Positions 27,799 through 37,905 of a stretch of DNA of 64,000 nucleotides are shown piece by piece (position 1 is the stretch's first letter; every line of letters starts with the position of its first letter). The notes under the pieces are model-generated. The model searched no databases. It saw only the letters and a program-made list of their open reading frames with translations, and was not told the DNA's origin. The DNA is from Deltaproteobacteria bacterium (GTDB taxonomy: Bacteria > Myxococcota_A > Polyangia > Polyangiales > Ga0077539). The translations under genes and the position numbers were made by a program. Location of the stretch: NCBI GenBank assembly GCA_016704445.1, contig JADJAE010000043.1, positions 1-64,000 on the forward strand, read 5' to 3'.

Positions 27799-30700
27799 TC
27801 ACCCCTCCTTCGCCCCGCCCGGCGGCGCTCCGCCCTCCTCGTCGGGCGGCTCGTCGTGCGCCTCGACCCGGCACAGCGACCGGTACTGGCAGAACTGGCA
27901 GTCCCTCGGCCTCGGCTCGAACCGCCCCGCGCGCAGCGGCGCCACCACCGCGCGCACCGCGTCGCCCAGCCGCCCCTCGCCCGCCGCGCCCTGGGTGATC
28001 AGCGCGTCGATGTCCCACGCCGTCTCCGACTGCCTTCGCGGCTTCGACAGCGCGTCGCGCAGCCCGTGCTCGCTCAGGTCGCGGAAGCCCACGTAGGTGC
28101 CGTCCACGCTCGCGGTGTCGGCGTCGCCCACGAGGCCCGCGGCCCGCGCTCGCTCCAGCGCCGCCGCGTACACCACCAGCTGGAACTGCGTCTCCAGCGC
28201 CCCCTGCTGCAAGCGCCGTCGATACCCGTCGCCGCGCCCGCTCTTGAACTCCACCGCGCGCAGCACGCCGCCCATCCGCTCGACCCCGTCGATGCGCCCC
28301 CGGATCGCCACCGGAGGGCCCTCCGGCATCGCGATCTCCACCGCGGGCCACCGGTGCTTCGGCCCGAAGCCCACCTCCGAGGCCAGCATCGTCCAGCCCT
28401 CCGGGGCGCTCAGCCGACGCCCCAGCCACAGCTCCACCTGCCGGCGTATCGCCCTCAGGTCGGCCTCCAGCAGCGCCGCGTCCACCTGCCCCGCCTCCAG
28501 GGAGAAGCGCGCTCCCGCCTCGTCGAGGCTCTCCTGCACCGCGCTCCAGCGCCCCACCGGGTCGCCCGCGTCGGCCTCCTTCAGCGCGTCCTGCCCCGCC
28601 TCCAGCAGCGCGTGCAGCAGGTGGCCGCGCTCCTTCTCGTCGAGGGTCTCCCGCATCTCCGGGCGCTCGTCGATGCGCAGCACCTTCAGCGCGAAGGCCT
28701 TGTAGCCGCACCTCGCCGCGCGCTCCAACGTGGTCGTGTCGAGCGGGTCGCGGGCGTCGGCCCAGCGATCGAGCTCCAGGTGCTTCCTCAAGGGCAGGTC
28801 GTGGTCGACCCGGCCGTTGTACGCGTCGCCCGGACCGTCGACCCTGGCGAAGAAGGCCTCCCTCCGCTCCTCGATCGCCGACCGCTCTCCCACCGAGCGC
28901 AGCGCCGCCGCGATGCCCGCCCCCGCCCCCTCGTCGCCCGTCGCCCGCTGCGCCGCGAGGCCTCGCAGCACCCGCTCCGCCCCTCGCGCCGGAACCCTCC
29001 TCGACCTCGCCAGCGGATCGCTCCCGATGTGCTCCACCACCACCCCGGAGGCCCGCTGAAGGTCGCCGAAGAAGGCCGCCGTCGCCCTCGCCCTCCCTCC
29101 CGAGTCGTGCCTCGCCGCGCTCGCCGCCACCGCCCTCGTCGCCGTCGCCAGCGCCGCCAGCAGCAGCCTCGACGACTCCTCCCTCCCTCCCCCTCTCGAC
29201 AGCGGCAGCTTCTTCGCCTTGGAGACCGCGCGCCGCTCGCTCTCCCCCCACAGCGGCGCGTCGCCCCGCACCGCCGCCGCCCCCTCGTGCAGCCCCGGCA
29301 GCGCCACCGCCGCGAAGCTGCGCCCCACCGCGTCTCGGGCGTCGAGGAGCTGCACCCCGCCGCCCGCCCCCGGGGTCACCGTCGGCAGCGTGCGGGAGCG
29401 CGCCAGGTCGAGCAGCATCTCCCCGAACTCCCCGGCGCTCATCGGCCCCTCGCGACCCGCCGCGCGAGCGATGGAGGGCAGCTCCGCCAGCAGCGCCGCC
29501 GCGCCCGCCACGCCCGCCTCGTCGCGCGCCAGCGCCCGGAGGATGGCCTGCGCGCCCGGGGTCGATGTCCGCCGTGGCCATCACCGCGCGGGACTCCTCC
29601 ACCAGCCGCCCGTCGCCGCCCGCCCGGTCGATCCAGCGCGCCAGCCGATCGGACTGCTCGGCCACCGAACCATCCTGCGCCAGCGCCCAGAGGTCCCTCG
29701 ACAGCGCGTCGATGGAGGCCACCACCGCGCCGGTCACCACCGCCGGGTGGTGCCTCCGACCGTGCTTGAAGCGCGCCCCCAGCTCGGTGTCGAAGAGGCT
29801 CTCCACCCCGAGCACCCGCAGCGCCTGCGACACCCTCCACGGCGCCGGCTCGCCCGCCCTCGGCGCGTTGCCCTGAAGCACCGCCAGCGCCCGCAGCACC
29901 TCCTCGCGCTCGGCCCCCCGGGCGACCATCTTGGGCAGCGCCAGCAGCGCCCTCGCCACCGGCGACGACAGCAGCCCCTCCGGCCGCGACGCGCTCCACG
30001 GGATGCGCGCCTCGTCGAGCGCCTGCCCCACGCAGCGCCGGGTCTCCGGGTCGTCCCCCGCGAAGACCACCGCGATCTCGTGGGAGCCGAGGCCCTCGTC
30101 GATCCAGCGGGCGACGCGCGACGCGACCCAGCGCGCCTCGTCGTCGGGGCCCTGCGCCTCGGCCAGCGTGACCGCCCCCCCCACCACCGGCGAGCGATCG
30201 ACCGAGGCCGACGGGTCGGTCAGCGCCGCGAGCCACCGTTGCAGCGGCTCATCGGGCGCACCGGCGCCAGGGTCGCGGAGGCCATAGCGGAGCTCGAGCC
30301 CCTGCTCCTGGGCTTCGAGGGTGCGGAGCGCCCGGTCGAGCGGAGGCGGCATCTGCATGCGCCTCGGCTCGCAGACGACCTGCATCTCGAAGCCCCCGCC
30401 GTGCGCTCCGAGCCAGCGGGCGAGCGCGACCGCGAGGCTCACCTTCGACGGATCGACGTCCAGGACGTTCCACCAGCGCACCAGCTCCGGGAGGCCGAAG
30501 GACGATGGGCTACGGCCCTGCTCTCGGGCGCGGTCGACAGCGAGGGAGAGCAGGGTGCAGAGCGTGGCGCCCGGGTGGAGTCCGGCCGAGGCGAGCTCGC
30601 GGTCCTGCCAGGCCATGACCTCGGCGAGGGCGCGGAGCCGGGTGCGGGTGCCCTCGTCGCCGTCCTCGGTGAAGGCCCGGGCCTGCTCGATGACCTCCGG

Positions 30701-31003
30701 GCCGACCTCGTGGCGCCTGAGGGAGTCCAGGGTGTGGGCGAAGCCGTCGACGGTCTCGGCGCGCTCGGTGAGCGCGGCGTCGTAGCGGGGGAGCACCGCC
30801 CTGGTCGCCGCCGAGAGGGTGAGCCGCTCGACCTCCCGGGAGGCCATCGCCCCGTCGCAGAGCGCCAGCGACCACTGCGTGAGGAAGGACTCCCAGGTGA
30901 CCGTGCTGGGCGCGACCGCGCTCGCGTTGTGGGGACCTCGCATCGCGCGGCGCAGCCGCTCGTCGAGGTGCCCCCGTGTGCCGACAACATCCAGCAGGGA
31001 CAA
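27799..31003 (-). CDS. addB: AddB-like PD-(D/E)XK nuclease subunit, frameshifted
   Basis: About 1068 residues when joined. The N-terminal part (MSLLDVVGTRGHLDERLRRA) continues to about 29560 and shows the inactivated-helicase layout of AddB (AEAQGPDDEARWVASRVARW, then IAVVFAGDD). A one-base change in the CCCGGGG stretch near 29555-29561 moves the rest to another frame (AGAAALLAELPSIARAAGRE). The C-terminal nuclease is intact: RIDGVER, AVEFKSG and QFQLVVYAAALE (D...ExK...QxxxY). It is followed by an iron-sulfur-type cysteine set (DCQFCQYRSLCRVE) with an earlier Cys (AARCGYKAF). It probably pairs with the AddA-like helicase at 9.96-13.58 kb in break resection. Symbol by resemblance. Confidence 0.75.
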
Positions 31004-31120
31004 CGTGGTTCTCCGGGAAACCAGCGATCATCCTGACACCCGGCGACCGGGCCCCGCAACGTCGGAGGGACGTTGCCTGTCCCGCCGACGGGCCGCGGCG
31101 CCCCCGGCGGCCTGGGCCGC

Positions 31121-31858
31121 TCAGCGGGCGTGGATGGACACGGTCGGCGCGAGCGGCGGCGGCGGGAGCGGCGGGGGCGAGGCCCACGGGGAGTCCTGCG
31201 ACGGAGCGACGGGCGGCGGCGACGGCGGCGGAGTGGCCACGGGCGCGGAGGCGTTGCAGTCGCGCAGGGCGTCGCCCGGACCGCAGAGGCTCATGTGCGC
31301 CCGGATGGCGCCGTCGAGTCCGACGTAGACGGCCTCTCGGGCGGCGGCGGCCGACGGCCCGAGGCCCCAGCGCCCCACGCCGGTGGCGATGGAGCCGCCG
31401 AGCGCGATGCCGAAGCCCGCCCAGAAGGGCGTGCCGAAGCCGTCGTAGGGGTCCGAGCCGATGGAGGTGAGCATGATGATGCTGCCCACCACCGAGGCGG
31501 CGACGCCGCCCCAGGTGAGGCCGCTCGCGACGGCCTGGGCGTTGGTGGCGCGGCGCACGGAGCCGGCCAGGGGAGCGTCGGGCCCGACCATCTGGAGGAG
31601 GTCTTCGGGGTCGGAGACGACGGTGCCGTTGGCGAGCACGACGTGGTCGACGGAGGTCTGCAGGGCGGAGTATCCGCCGAAGGTGCCGAAGGTGACCTGG
31701 GCCATGCCGGAGGTCGCCCGCGGGCGGTACTGGTTGTAGTAGTGGACGCGCTCGGCGAGCGGCGCGGCGGGAGGCGGCGCCAGCGGCAGCGGGACGTGGG
31801 CGCTGCAGCCCAAGGCCGCCGTGAGGGAGAGCGCGAGGGCGAGTCGGGGGACGGACAT
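31121..31858 (-). CDS. Putative lipoprotein with hydrophobic hairpin
   Basis: A 245-residue protein. N-terminal lipoprotein signal (ALALSLTAALGC), then a soluble part (AERVHYYNQYRPRA; TFGTFGGYSALQTSVDHVV). Two hydrophobic stretches follow (GLTWGGVAASVVGSIIMLTS; WAGFGIALGGSIATGVGRWG), then a Pro-rich tail. No recognised domain. ATG 31858 has a purine-rich AAGGGGAAG upstream. An in-frame GTG at 31876 overlaps the stop of the preceding lipoprotein gene, so the two are co-transcribed. Confidence 0.6.
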   Translation of the reverse strand: MSVPRLALALSLTAALGCSAHVPLPLAPPPAAPLAERVHYYNQYRPRATSGMAQVTFGTFGGYSALQTSVDHVVLANGTVVSDPEDLLQMVGPDAPLAGSVRRATNAQAVASGLTWGGVAASVVGSIIMLTSIGSDPYDGFGTPFWAGFGIALGGSIATGVGRWGLGPSAAAAREAVYVGLDGAIRAHMSLCGPGDALRDCNASAPVATPPPSPPPVAPSQDSPWASPPPLPPPPLAPTVSIHAR

Positions 31859-31872
31859 CCGGCGCTTCCCCT

Positions 31873-32439
31873 TCACTCGTCGACGGTGATGTGCGCGGCC
31901 TGCGCGGCGGGGAAGGTGCCGAGGGTGCCCGGCTCGCGGTAGATGCTGCCGCAGGCGGCCTCGCCGGTGCCGGGTCGGGGGCGGCAGACGTACTCCGCGG
32001 GGCAGGCGAGGGAGGCTCCGGCGCAGGCCAGGCTCAGGGCCACCGGCACCGCGTAGACCTTGCCGTCGACGAAGGAGGTCTCCGCGGCGGTGGCGAACAC
32101 CAGGCCCTCGGAGGTGCGCGCCGTCACCTCGATGCGGACGTGGTCGTCGGTGCGGCGGCTGTCGACGATGCCCAGCCTGAACTCCGTCATCTCCGAGAGA
32201 GGGATCGGCGGCGGAGGCGCGATGCCCACCGCGTTGCAGTCCGATCGGAGGAAGGTCTGGTCGAAGGTGGGCACCGGCTCCGACCCGCGGGAGATGCGAA
32301 TCTGCACCCGGTCGAAGATGGTGCAGCTCGCGTCGGTGGAGAGCACCAGCATCACCTCACGGCGGGAGAGCACGCAGCCCCCCGGGGCGAGCGTCAAGAG
32401 AGCCAACCCGAAGCCCAGCAGCGCGGCGCGCGGTCCCAT
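31873..32439 (-). CDS. Putative lipoprotein
   Basis: A 188-residue protein with an N-terminal hydrophobic signal ending in a lipobox-like LAPGGC (MGPRAALLGFGLALLTLAPG). The mature part (VMLVLSTDASCTIFDRVQIR; RIEVTARTSEGLVFATAAET) looks like a small beta-sandwich with a Cys-containing C-terminus. Similar short lipoproteins with ASCTIFDRVQI-like text are common in myxobacteria; function unknown. ATG 32439 follows a TACCGT hexamer by 10 nt. It is divergent from the downstream kinase. Confidence 0.6.
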   Translation of the reverse strand: MGPRAALLGFGLALLTLAPGGCVLSRREVMLVLSTDASCTIFDRVQIRISRGSEPVPTFDQTFLRSDCNAVGIAPPPPIPLSEMTEFRLGIVDSRRTDDHVRIEVTARTSEGLVFATAAETSFVDGKVYAVPVALSLACAGASLACPAEYVCRPRPGTGEAACGSIYREPGTLGTFPAAQAAHITVDE

Positions 32440-32449
32440 CACGCCGCGC

Positions 32450-32455
32450 ACGGTA
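32450..32455 (-). promoter_or_regulatory. -10-like hexamer TACCGT (minus), 10 nt before ATG 32439
   Basis: TACCGT-GCGCGGCGTG-ATG on the minus strand; part of the recurring short-leader or leaderless pattern. Confidence 0.4.
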
Positions 32456-32539
32456 ACCCCCAAAGGCTTTCCCCTGCCAGGGGGTTCAGAGATGCTGACG
32501 GCGGTGGTGTGGTTGCTTGTCGCGCCACCCTCGAAGCGA

Positions 32540-32545
32540 TACCGT
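32540..32545 (+). promoter_or_regulatory. -10-like hexamer TACCGT before the kinase
   Basis: TACCGT-CCGCG lies 20 nt before ATG 32566. Here there is room for a short leader with GGAG/AGGA, so this gene has a conventional but very short 5' UTR. Confidence 0.35.
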
Positions 32546-32565
32546 CCGCGCGGAGATCGACAGGA

Positions 32566-35155
32566 ATGCCCGAGGCACGCTACGAGATCGTCCGACAGCT
32601 CGCCTGCGGCGGAATGGCCGAGGTGCTGCTCGCTCGTCAGAACGCCGACGACGGCAGCATCAAGCTCGTGGTGCTCAAGCGGGTGCTCACGCACCTCGCC
32701 CAGAACGACGGCTTCCTCAAGATGTTCGCCCACGAGGCGCGCATCGCCTCGCAGCTCCGGCACCCCAACATCGTTCAGGTGCTGGAGGTGGGCGAGCACG
32801 AGGGCCTGCCGGTGTTGGTCATGGAGCGCCTGGAGGGCGCCGACCTGCTGCGGCTGCTGCAACAGTGCGTGACGCGCCGGCAGAGCCTGGGCACCGCCGT
32901 GAGCATGGCCATCCTGGCGGGCGCCGCGCGGGGCCTCGGCTACGCGCACCGGGCTCGCTCCAGCGACGGCAGGGCGCTGCGCCTCATCCACCGCGACATC
33001 TCCCCCCACAACGTGTTCATCACCCGCGACGGCGGGGTGAAGCTCCTCGACTTCGGCATCGCCAAGAGCGCCGCGCACGTCGGCCTCACCAGCACCGGCC
33101 AGGTCAAGGGCAAGATCTCGTACATGTCCCCGGAGCAGATCCGCTCGCTCCCCATCGACGCGCGCTCCGACCTCTGGTCGCTGGGCGTGGTGCTCTGGGA
33201 GACCCTCGCGGGAGAGAAGCTCTTCACCCGCGACAACGACGCGGCCACGCTTCACGCCATCCTCCACGACCCCATCCCCCTGCTCAACCGCCGAGAGGCG
33301 CCCGGGCTCGACGACCTCATCGCCCGCATCCTCCAGCGCGACCCCGCCGCCCGCATCGGCACCGCCGAGGAGATCGCCGCGGCCCTCGAGGGCATGCTCG
33401 AGGCGATGCGCTCGGGCCCGCCGACGAAGCTCGTCGCGCAGCGCGTGGCCTCGCTGGTCCCGGCCATCAGCCCGGAGTTCGACCTCGCCCGCCCCGCCGC
33501 GCCCTCCCAGGAGGTGGTCACCCTCGCCGTCGGCCCCGGGGGTACGCCCCCCGCGAAGCGCGCTCCCACCCTCGCGGCGCAGCCCGTGGCGCCCGCGCTC
33601 AACCGCTACAGCAAGCAGCAGCAGCCCCCGGCCCGCTCCTACGACGACGACGTGGCCGTCGACGAAGAGCCCACGCAGATGGACATGCCCACGGTCACGG
33701 CGACCTCCGCCCCGCCGGAGGACGAGGCCACCCGCGCGGTGCCGCTCCCCGGGTACGACGAGGAGCCCGTCGCCCGAGCGCCCTCGCGCCCGTCGCAGCT
33801 CCCGCTCTCCGCGCCTCCGATGTCGATGTCGATGGCGCGACCCGCCACGACCCCGCCGCCGCCGCCGCGCAACGCGCAGCCCTCGCGGCCGCCGCCCAAC
33901 CCCGGGCCCGCGCGCCCGCCGGTCAACCCCCGCTCCCGCACCTCGACGGTGATGGGTACCGGCGCGGTCCCGCCGCACATGGCGCACCCCTCGATGCTCG
34001 CGGACGAGGTCGACCCGCCGACCGCGCAGCTCGCCCGGCCGGCCACCCTCGCCCCGCCGAGGGCCGCCGCGCCGATGCCCTTCGCGATGGCGTCGTCCCC
34101 GATGCACTCGTCCCCGATGCACTCGTCGCCGCAGCCGCCGCCGAACGACCTCTTCGGACCGGTTCCGTACCAGGGCCCCGATAGCGTGCCGCCCTTCGAT
34201 CCGCAGGGCGTCCACTCGCTCCGCCCGGGCGCCCCGTCTCCCTTCAGCAACAACCCGCTGGCCGGCTTCGCGGCGCGATCGCCCGACACCTTCGTCGCCG
34301 CCGAGATCGCCCGCCCCGCCCCGCCTCCGCCCGCGCGCCCCCTCCGCTGGCTCGCCGCCGCTGGCTCGCTGATGCTCGCGGCCGCCCTCGGCGTGGTGGT
34401 CACCCAGCGCCTGCGCTCCACCCCGACGCCCCGAGCGCCGATGGCCGTGAGCGAGCCCATGCCGGTGATCCACGTGCCCGAGTCGACACCGCCCGTCGCT
34501 GCACCCGTCGCGGTCGCGGCTCCTGCTCCTGCTCCTGTCGCGGTCGCGGCGCCTGCTCCTGCTCCTGTCGCGGTCGTGGTGCCTGCTCCCGCTCCCGCTC
34601 CCGCACCCGTCGCGGCCGTTGCCCCGTCGCGGTCGCTGCTCCCGCTCCTGCTCCTGCACCCGTCGCGGTCGCTGCCCCCGTCGTGGTCGCTGTTCCTGCT
34701 CCCGCTCCCGCTCCTGCCCCCGTCGCTGTTCCTGCTCCCGCTCCCGCTCCTGCCCCCGTCGCGGTCGCTGCTCCCGCTCCTGCACCCGTCGCGGTCGCTG
34801 CGCCCGTTCGACCCGCTGCGGTCGTCCGCCCCCGCGTTGTCGCCACTGCGCCCGCGCTGCTGCGCCTGCGGCGCCCACCCGGGTGGCCGCGGCTGCGCGA
34901 CCGACCCCTGCGGCCCGTCCGAGCCCGCTGGTCGATCCCTTCGACACGCCCGCCGCCCCGGCGCGGCCTCGCACCGCACCGACGCCCGTCGCGCGTACCG
35001 CCGCACCGACGCCCGTCGCGCGTACCGCCGCGCCGCGCGCCGCCGATCCCTTCACCAACGTCTACAGCGACCCCACGCAGCGTCGGCCCGTCGCCCGTCC
35101 GCGGGTGCAGGCTCCCCCGTCGGCCCACACCGGCGCGATCATCACCGAGTTCTGA
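32566..35155 (+). CDS. Ser/Thr protein kinase with Pro/Ala tail, two frameshifts in tail
   Basis: About 863 residues when joined. The kinase domain (residues 1-280) has every catalytic element: glycine loop ACGGMAEVLLARQ, VVLKRVL lysine, LIHRDISPHN, LLDFGIAKS and YMSPEQIRSLPIDARSDLWS. A disordered Pro/Ser/Met-rich region follows. Then comes one membrane segment (WLAAAGSLMLAAALGVVVTQ, near residue 600) and an extracytoplasmic tail of (AP)n/AVAAPAPAPV repeats. The frame shifts near 34622-34630 and 34845-34862 (each like one missing base). The true C-terminus is ADPFTNVYSDPTQ...TGAIITEF. The kinase itself is intact. It probably signals together with the PEGA-TPR and VWA proteins that follow. Confidence 0.85.
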
Positions 35156-35202
35156 CCCGAGACCCCTCTGGGGGTGCTCCGTTCGGCACACGAGCCCGCA
35201 TC

Positions 35203-35269
35203 GGGCTGACGTGGTCGGTCGCTCCCCTCCGGGCGAGGCCGCGCTGGGCTGACGTGGTCGGTCGCTCCC
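35203..35269 (+). repeat. Two 24-bp direct repeats downstream of kinase
   Basis: GGGCTGACGTGGTCGGTCGC plus TCCC occurs at 35203-35226 and 35246-35269 in the kinase/PEGA intergenic gap. It may be a binding site pair or a remnant; no gene overlaps it. Confidence 0.6.
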
Positions 35270-35317
35270 TCGCCACCGCCACCGCTCTCTCCATCCCCTT
35301 CTGTCGCCGCCCTGCGA

Positions 35318-35323
35318 TAGCAT
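35318..35323 (+). promoter_or_regulatory. -10-like hexamer TAGCAT, 9 nt before ATG 35333
   Basis: TAGCAT-CCGCGCACC-ATG; supports ATG 35333 as the start of the PEGA-TPR gene. Confidence 0.45.
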
Positions 35324-35332
35324 CCGCGCACC

Positions 35333-36316
35333 ATGGGACCCATCCGACGAGACGCCCTCGCGCTCGCGCTCCTCCTCGCAGCGCCCCTTTCGTCTGCGCA
35401 GCCCCGGCGCGTGCCGCAGCCGCAGGACGAGCCCGCGACGGAGCCGGCCAACCCCACAGCGGCCTTCCAGCAGGCCGAGGCGCGCACCCACTTCCAGACC
35501 GGCGTCGGGCACTACCAGGCTGGGCGCTTCACCGAGGCCATCGCGGAGTTCCAGACGGCGCACCGGCTCTATGCGTCGCCGGTCATCCTCTTCAACCTCG
35601 CGCAGGCCTACCGCTCCGACGGGCAGCTCTCCAGCGCCATCGCCACCTTCCGCCGCTACATCGAAGAGAACCCGCGGCTCACCGCGACGCAGCGCGAGGA
35701 CGTCGAAGGGGTCATCCGCGAGATCGAGACCACCCGCGCCGTGCTCTCCTTCGAGGTCGAGCCCTCCGGCGCAGAGATCACCCTCGACGGCCGCGTCCTC
35801 GGGACCTCTCCCCTCCCCCGAGGCGTCGAGGTGCTCCCCGGGCCCCACGAGATCTCCGTCACCCTCGCCCAGCACGAGCCGCTCCGACAGACCATCAACG
35901 TCCACGCCCACGAGCGGAGGCTCTTCCAGGGCACGCTCCACCCGGTCGAGCTCAACGCGCGACTCGTCGTCAACGTGCTCCCCGCCAACGCCGAGATCAC
36001 CCTCGACGGCGCACCCGTCGGCCGCGGAACCTTCGACCAGCGCGTCCGCCCCGGCGCCCACCAGCTCACCTTCTCCGCCGAGGGCTACCAGCCCCGCAGC
36101 GAGAGCGTGCGCATCAACGTGCTCTCCGAGGAGACCGTGCGCGTCACCCTCGACCCGCGCTCCCGCAGCCTCTTCACCCGCTGGTACTTCTGGGCCGCCG
36201 TCGGCGGCGCCATCGCCGTCGGGGCCACCCTCGCGGTGGTGCTCAACCCCATCGAGCCCACGGCCATCCCGGGCAACGGCAACCCCCAGGTCGTGCAGAG
36301 CGTCCTGAGCTGGTAG
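35333..36316 (+). CDS. Exported TPR-PEGA protein with C-terminal membrane segment
   Basis: A 327-residue protein: signal peptide (ALALALLLAAPLSSAQ), a TPR unit (FQTGVGHYQAGRFTEAIAEF; ILFNLAQAYRSDGQLSSAIA), and two PEGA-type beta domains (VEPSGAEITLDGRVLGTSPL; VLPANAEITLDGAPVGRGTF). A C-terminal transmembrane helix follows (WYFWAAVGGAIAVGATLAVV). PEGA domains are surface beta-sandwich units often near kinases in myxobacteria. It probably anchors in the inner membrane with its domains in the periplasm. Confidence 0.85.
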   Translation: MGPIRRDALALALLLAAPLSSAQPRRVPQPQDEPATEPANPTAAFQQAEARTHFQTGVGHYQAGRFTEAIAEFQTAHRLYASPVILFNLAQAYRSDGQLSSAIATFRRYIEENPRLTATQREDVEGVIREIETTRAVLSFEVEPSGAEITLDGRVLGTSPLPRGVEVLPGPHEISVTLAQHEPLRQTINVHAHERRLFQGTLHPVELNARLVVNVLPANAEITLDGAPVGRGTFDQRVRPGAHQLTFSAEGYQPRSESVRINVLSEETVRVTLDPRSRSLFTRWYFWAAVGGAIAVGATLAVVLNPIEPTAIPGNGNPQVVQSVLSW

Positions 36317-36339
36317 CAGCGCCCGCGAGCGATCGCGCG

Positions 36340-36345
36340 TACCCT
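36340..36345 (+). promoter_or_regulatory. -10-like hexamer TACCCT, 14 nt before ATG 36360
   Basis: TACCCT-CCGCGGCACCTCCC-ATG; the same TANNNT-CCGC signature before the VWA gene. Confidence 0.35.
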
Positions 36346-36359
36346 CCGCGGCACCTCCC

Positions 36360-37847
36360 ATGTCCCTCGCCAACATGACCCAGGCGGAGATTCGAGCCCT
36401 CGGCGGGCTCGCGCTCTCGTGCGCCGGCGCCGACGAGTCCGCCCTCGGGATGCGCGCCCTCGCCTGGTACAACTCGCTCCTCTCGCTGGGCATCAACGTC
36501 CCGCTCTTCGTCGTGCTCGACCTCGGCGCCGCCCTCCTCGGCGAGCGCGCCGAGCTCGCGCCCCCCAGGGAGACACCCCGCCTCCCCGAGGGGATCAACC
36601 CCGCCGAGGTCGCCGCCATGCTGCGCGACTACGCGGCGCTGCTCACCGAGGTCAGCGGCACCGACATCGCCGCCGGGCTCAAGAAGACCCGCCTCGACGA
36701 CGGCGTGCTCAGCACCCTGCTCACCCGCGCGCTCGGCCCCGTCGTCGACCGCTGGCGCAGCAGCAACAACCTCTTCGAGCCCATCCCCGTCAACGCCGAG
36801 TCGCTCACCCGCGCGATGCTCAACCTCCCGCAGGCCTGGGCCGCCGTCGACCGCCGCGGCGAGCTCGCCTTCCTGCGACACGTGCTCCAGCACCGGCTGC
36901 ACCTGCTGCTCGGCATCGAGCAGATCGACCTCGACACCGTCGAGCTCCTCGGGCTCATGGGCCAGGAGGGCTCCATGCCCGAGACCGAGCTCGTCGACCT
37001 CCTCGCGGTCTTCAACAGCCCCGAGGCCAACGACGTCGTCAACTTCTCCCTCGACATCCTGCCGAGCGTCCTCGAGACCAAGCGAGGCGGCGGCCAGCAG
37101 GTCTTCGCCGTCGACGGCTACTCCGGCATCGTCTCCTCGGGCTCGCTCGACTCGCTCTTCCTCAGCGAGCTCGCCTACGACGACGAGCTCTTCGAGCAGC
37201 GCTTCCTCGACAACCAGATGCTCTACTACGCCCACGAGGCGCAGGACCGTCCGCCCCCGCGCAGCTACCAGATCCTCGTCGACGCCAGCGCCTCGATGCG
37301 CGGCGCCCGCGCGGTCTTCGCCCGGGGCCTCGCCATCGCCCTCGCCAAGCGCATGAGCCTCCTCGGCTTCGAGGCCACGGTGCGCTTCTTCGACTCGCGC
37401 CTCTACGAGCCCATGCGCCTGCGCCGCGGGCGCTCGGGCCTCCACGGCAGCGGGTCGCTCCACGTCGCGGGCATCCTGGCCTTCAAGGGAGAGCGCGGGC
37501 GCAACTACGCGCGGGTCTTCTCGCAGCTCGCCTCGGAGATGGAGCGCCTCCGCGAGCGCTCGAGCGTCACCGTCTACATGATCACCCACGCCGAGTGCCA
37601 CGTGCCCATCGAGCTCATCCGACGGGTGAGGGAGAGCGCCGAGCTCTGCGGCGTCTTCATGCTCCCCTCCCGCGGAACCCTCGACCTCGAGTACCTCCCC
37701 GCCCTCACCCTCCACGAGGTGGTCACCGACGCCGCGCTGCGAGACCGCTCCGAGCGCGCCAACCGGGCGCTCTCCATCGTCGAGCAGGCCTCCTCGAAGA
37801 CCCCGAAGGCAGGCTCGCACCGCGTCGACGACGACGAGCTTACCTGA
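36360..37847 (+). CDS. VWA-domain protein
   Basis: A 495-residue soluble protein. The N-terminal 300 residues are helical and unassigned; the C-terminal part is a VWA-like domain with a MIDAS start YQILVDASASM (DxSxS) and VTVYMITHAE. It may act as a metal-dependent adaptor, by analogy with MoxR/VWA pairs. The last 150 residues (from GCGCCTCTACGAG at 37397) are duplicated at 40449-40899. The copy here is the complete gene, but its 3' end may have arrived with the adjacent restriction-modification insert. Confidence 0.8.
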   Translation: MSLANMTQAEIRALGGLALSCAGADESALGMRALAWYNSLLSLGINVPLFVVLDLGAALLGERAELAPPRETPRLPEGINPAEVAAMLRDYAALLTEVSGTDIAAGLKKTRLDDGVLSTLLTRALGPVVDRWRSSNNLFEPIPVNAESLTRAMLNLPQAWAAVDRRGELAFLRHVLQHRLHLLLGIEQIDLDTVELLGLMGQEGSMPETELVDLLAVFNSPEANDVVNFSLDILPSVLETKRGGGQQVFAVDGYSGIVSSGSLDSLFLSELAYDDELFEQRFLDNQMLYYAHEAQDRPPPRSYQILVDASASMRGARAVFARGLAIALAKRMSLLGFEATVRFFDSRLYEPMRLRRGRSGLHGSGSLHVAGILAFKGERGRNYARVFSQLASEMERLRERSSVTVYMITHAECHVPIELIRRVRESAELCGVFMLPSRGTLDLEYLPALTLHEVVTDAALRDRSERANRALSIVEQASSKTPKAGSHRVDDDELT

Positions 37848-37868
37848 TCGGTTACCCGACCGACGCCA

Positions 37869-37896
37869 TTGACCCTGGCCGAACATGGACTATAAG
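37869..37896 (+). promoter_or_regulatory. Promoter of the DNA methyltransferase gene
   Basis: TTGACC (37869-37874), 16-bp spacer, TATAAG (37891-37896). The likely transcription start falls a few bases before ATG 37906, which makes ATG 37885 (inside the spacer) an unlikely start. Confidence 0.55.
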
Positions 37897-37905
37897 TCAC
37901 AAAAG

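Noticed and set aside
23946..27998. Plus-strand ORF of 1350 codons
   Set aside because: Antisense to the HEAT-like gene, which has coherent helical repeats; this frame has no recognisable motif.
37885..37905. ATG 37885 as methyltransferase start
   Set aside because: It lies inside the spacer of the best promoter; ATG 37906 gives the family N-terminus directly before SLFSGGG.
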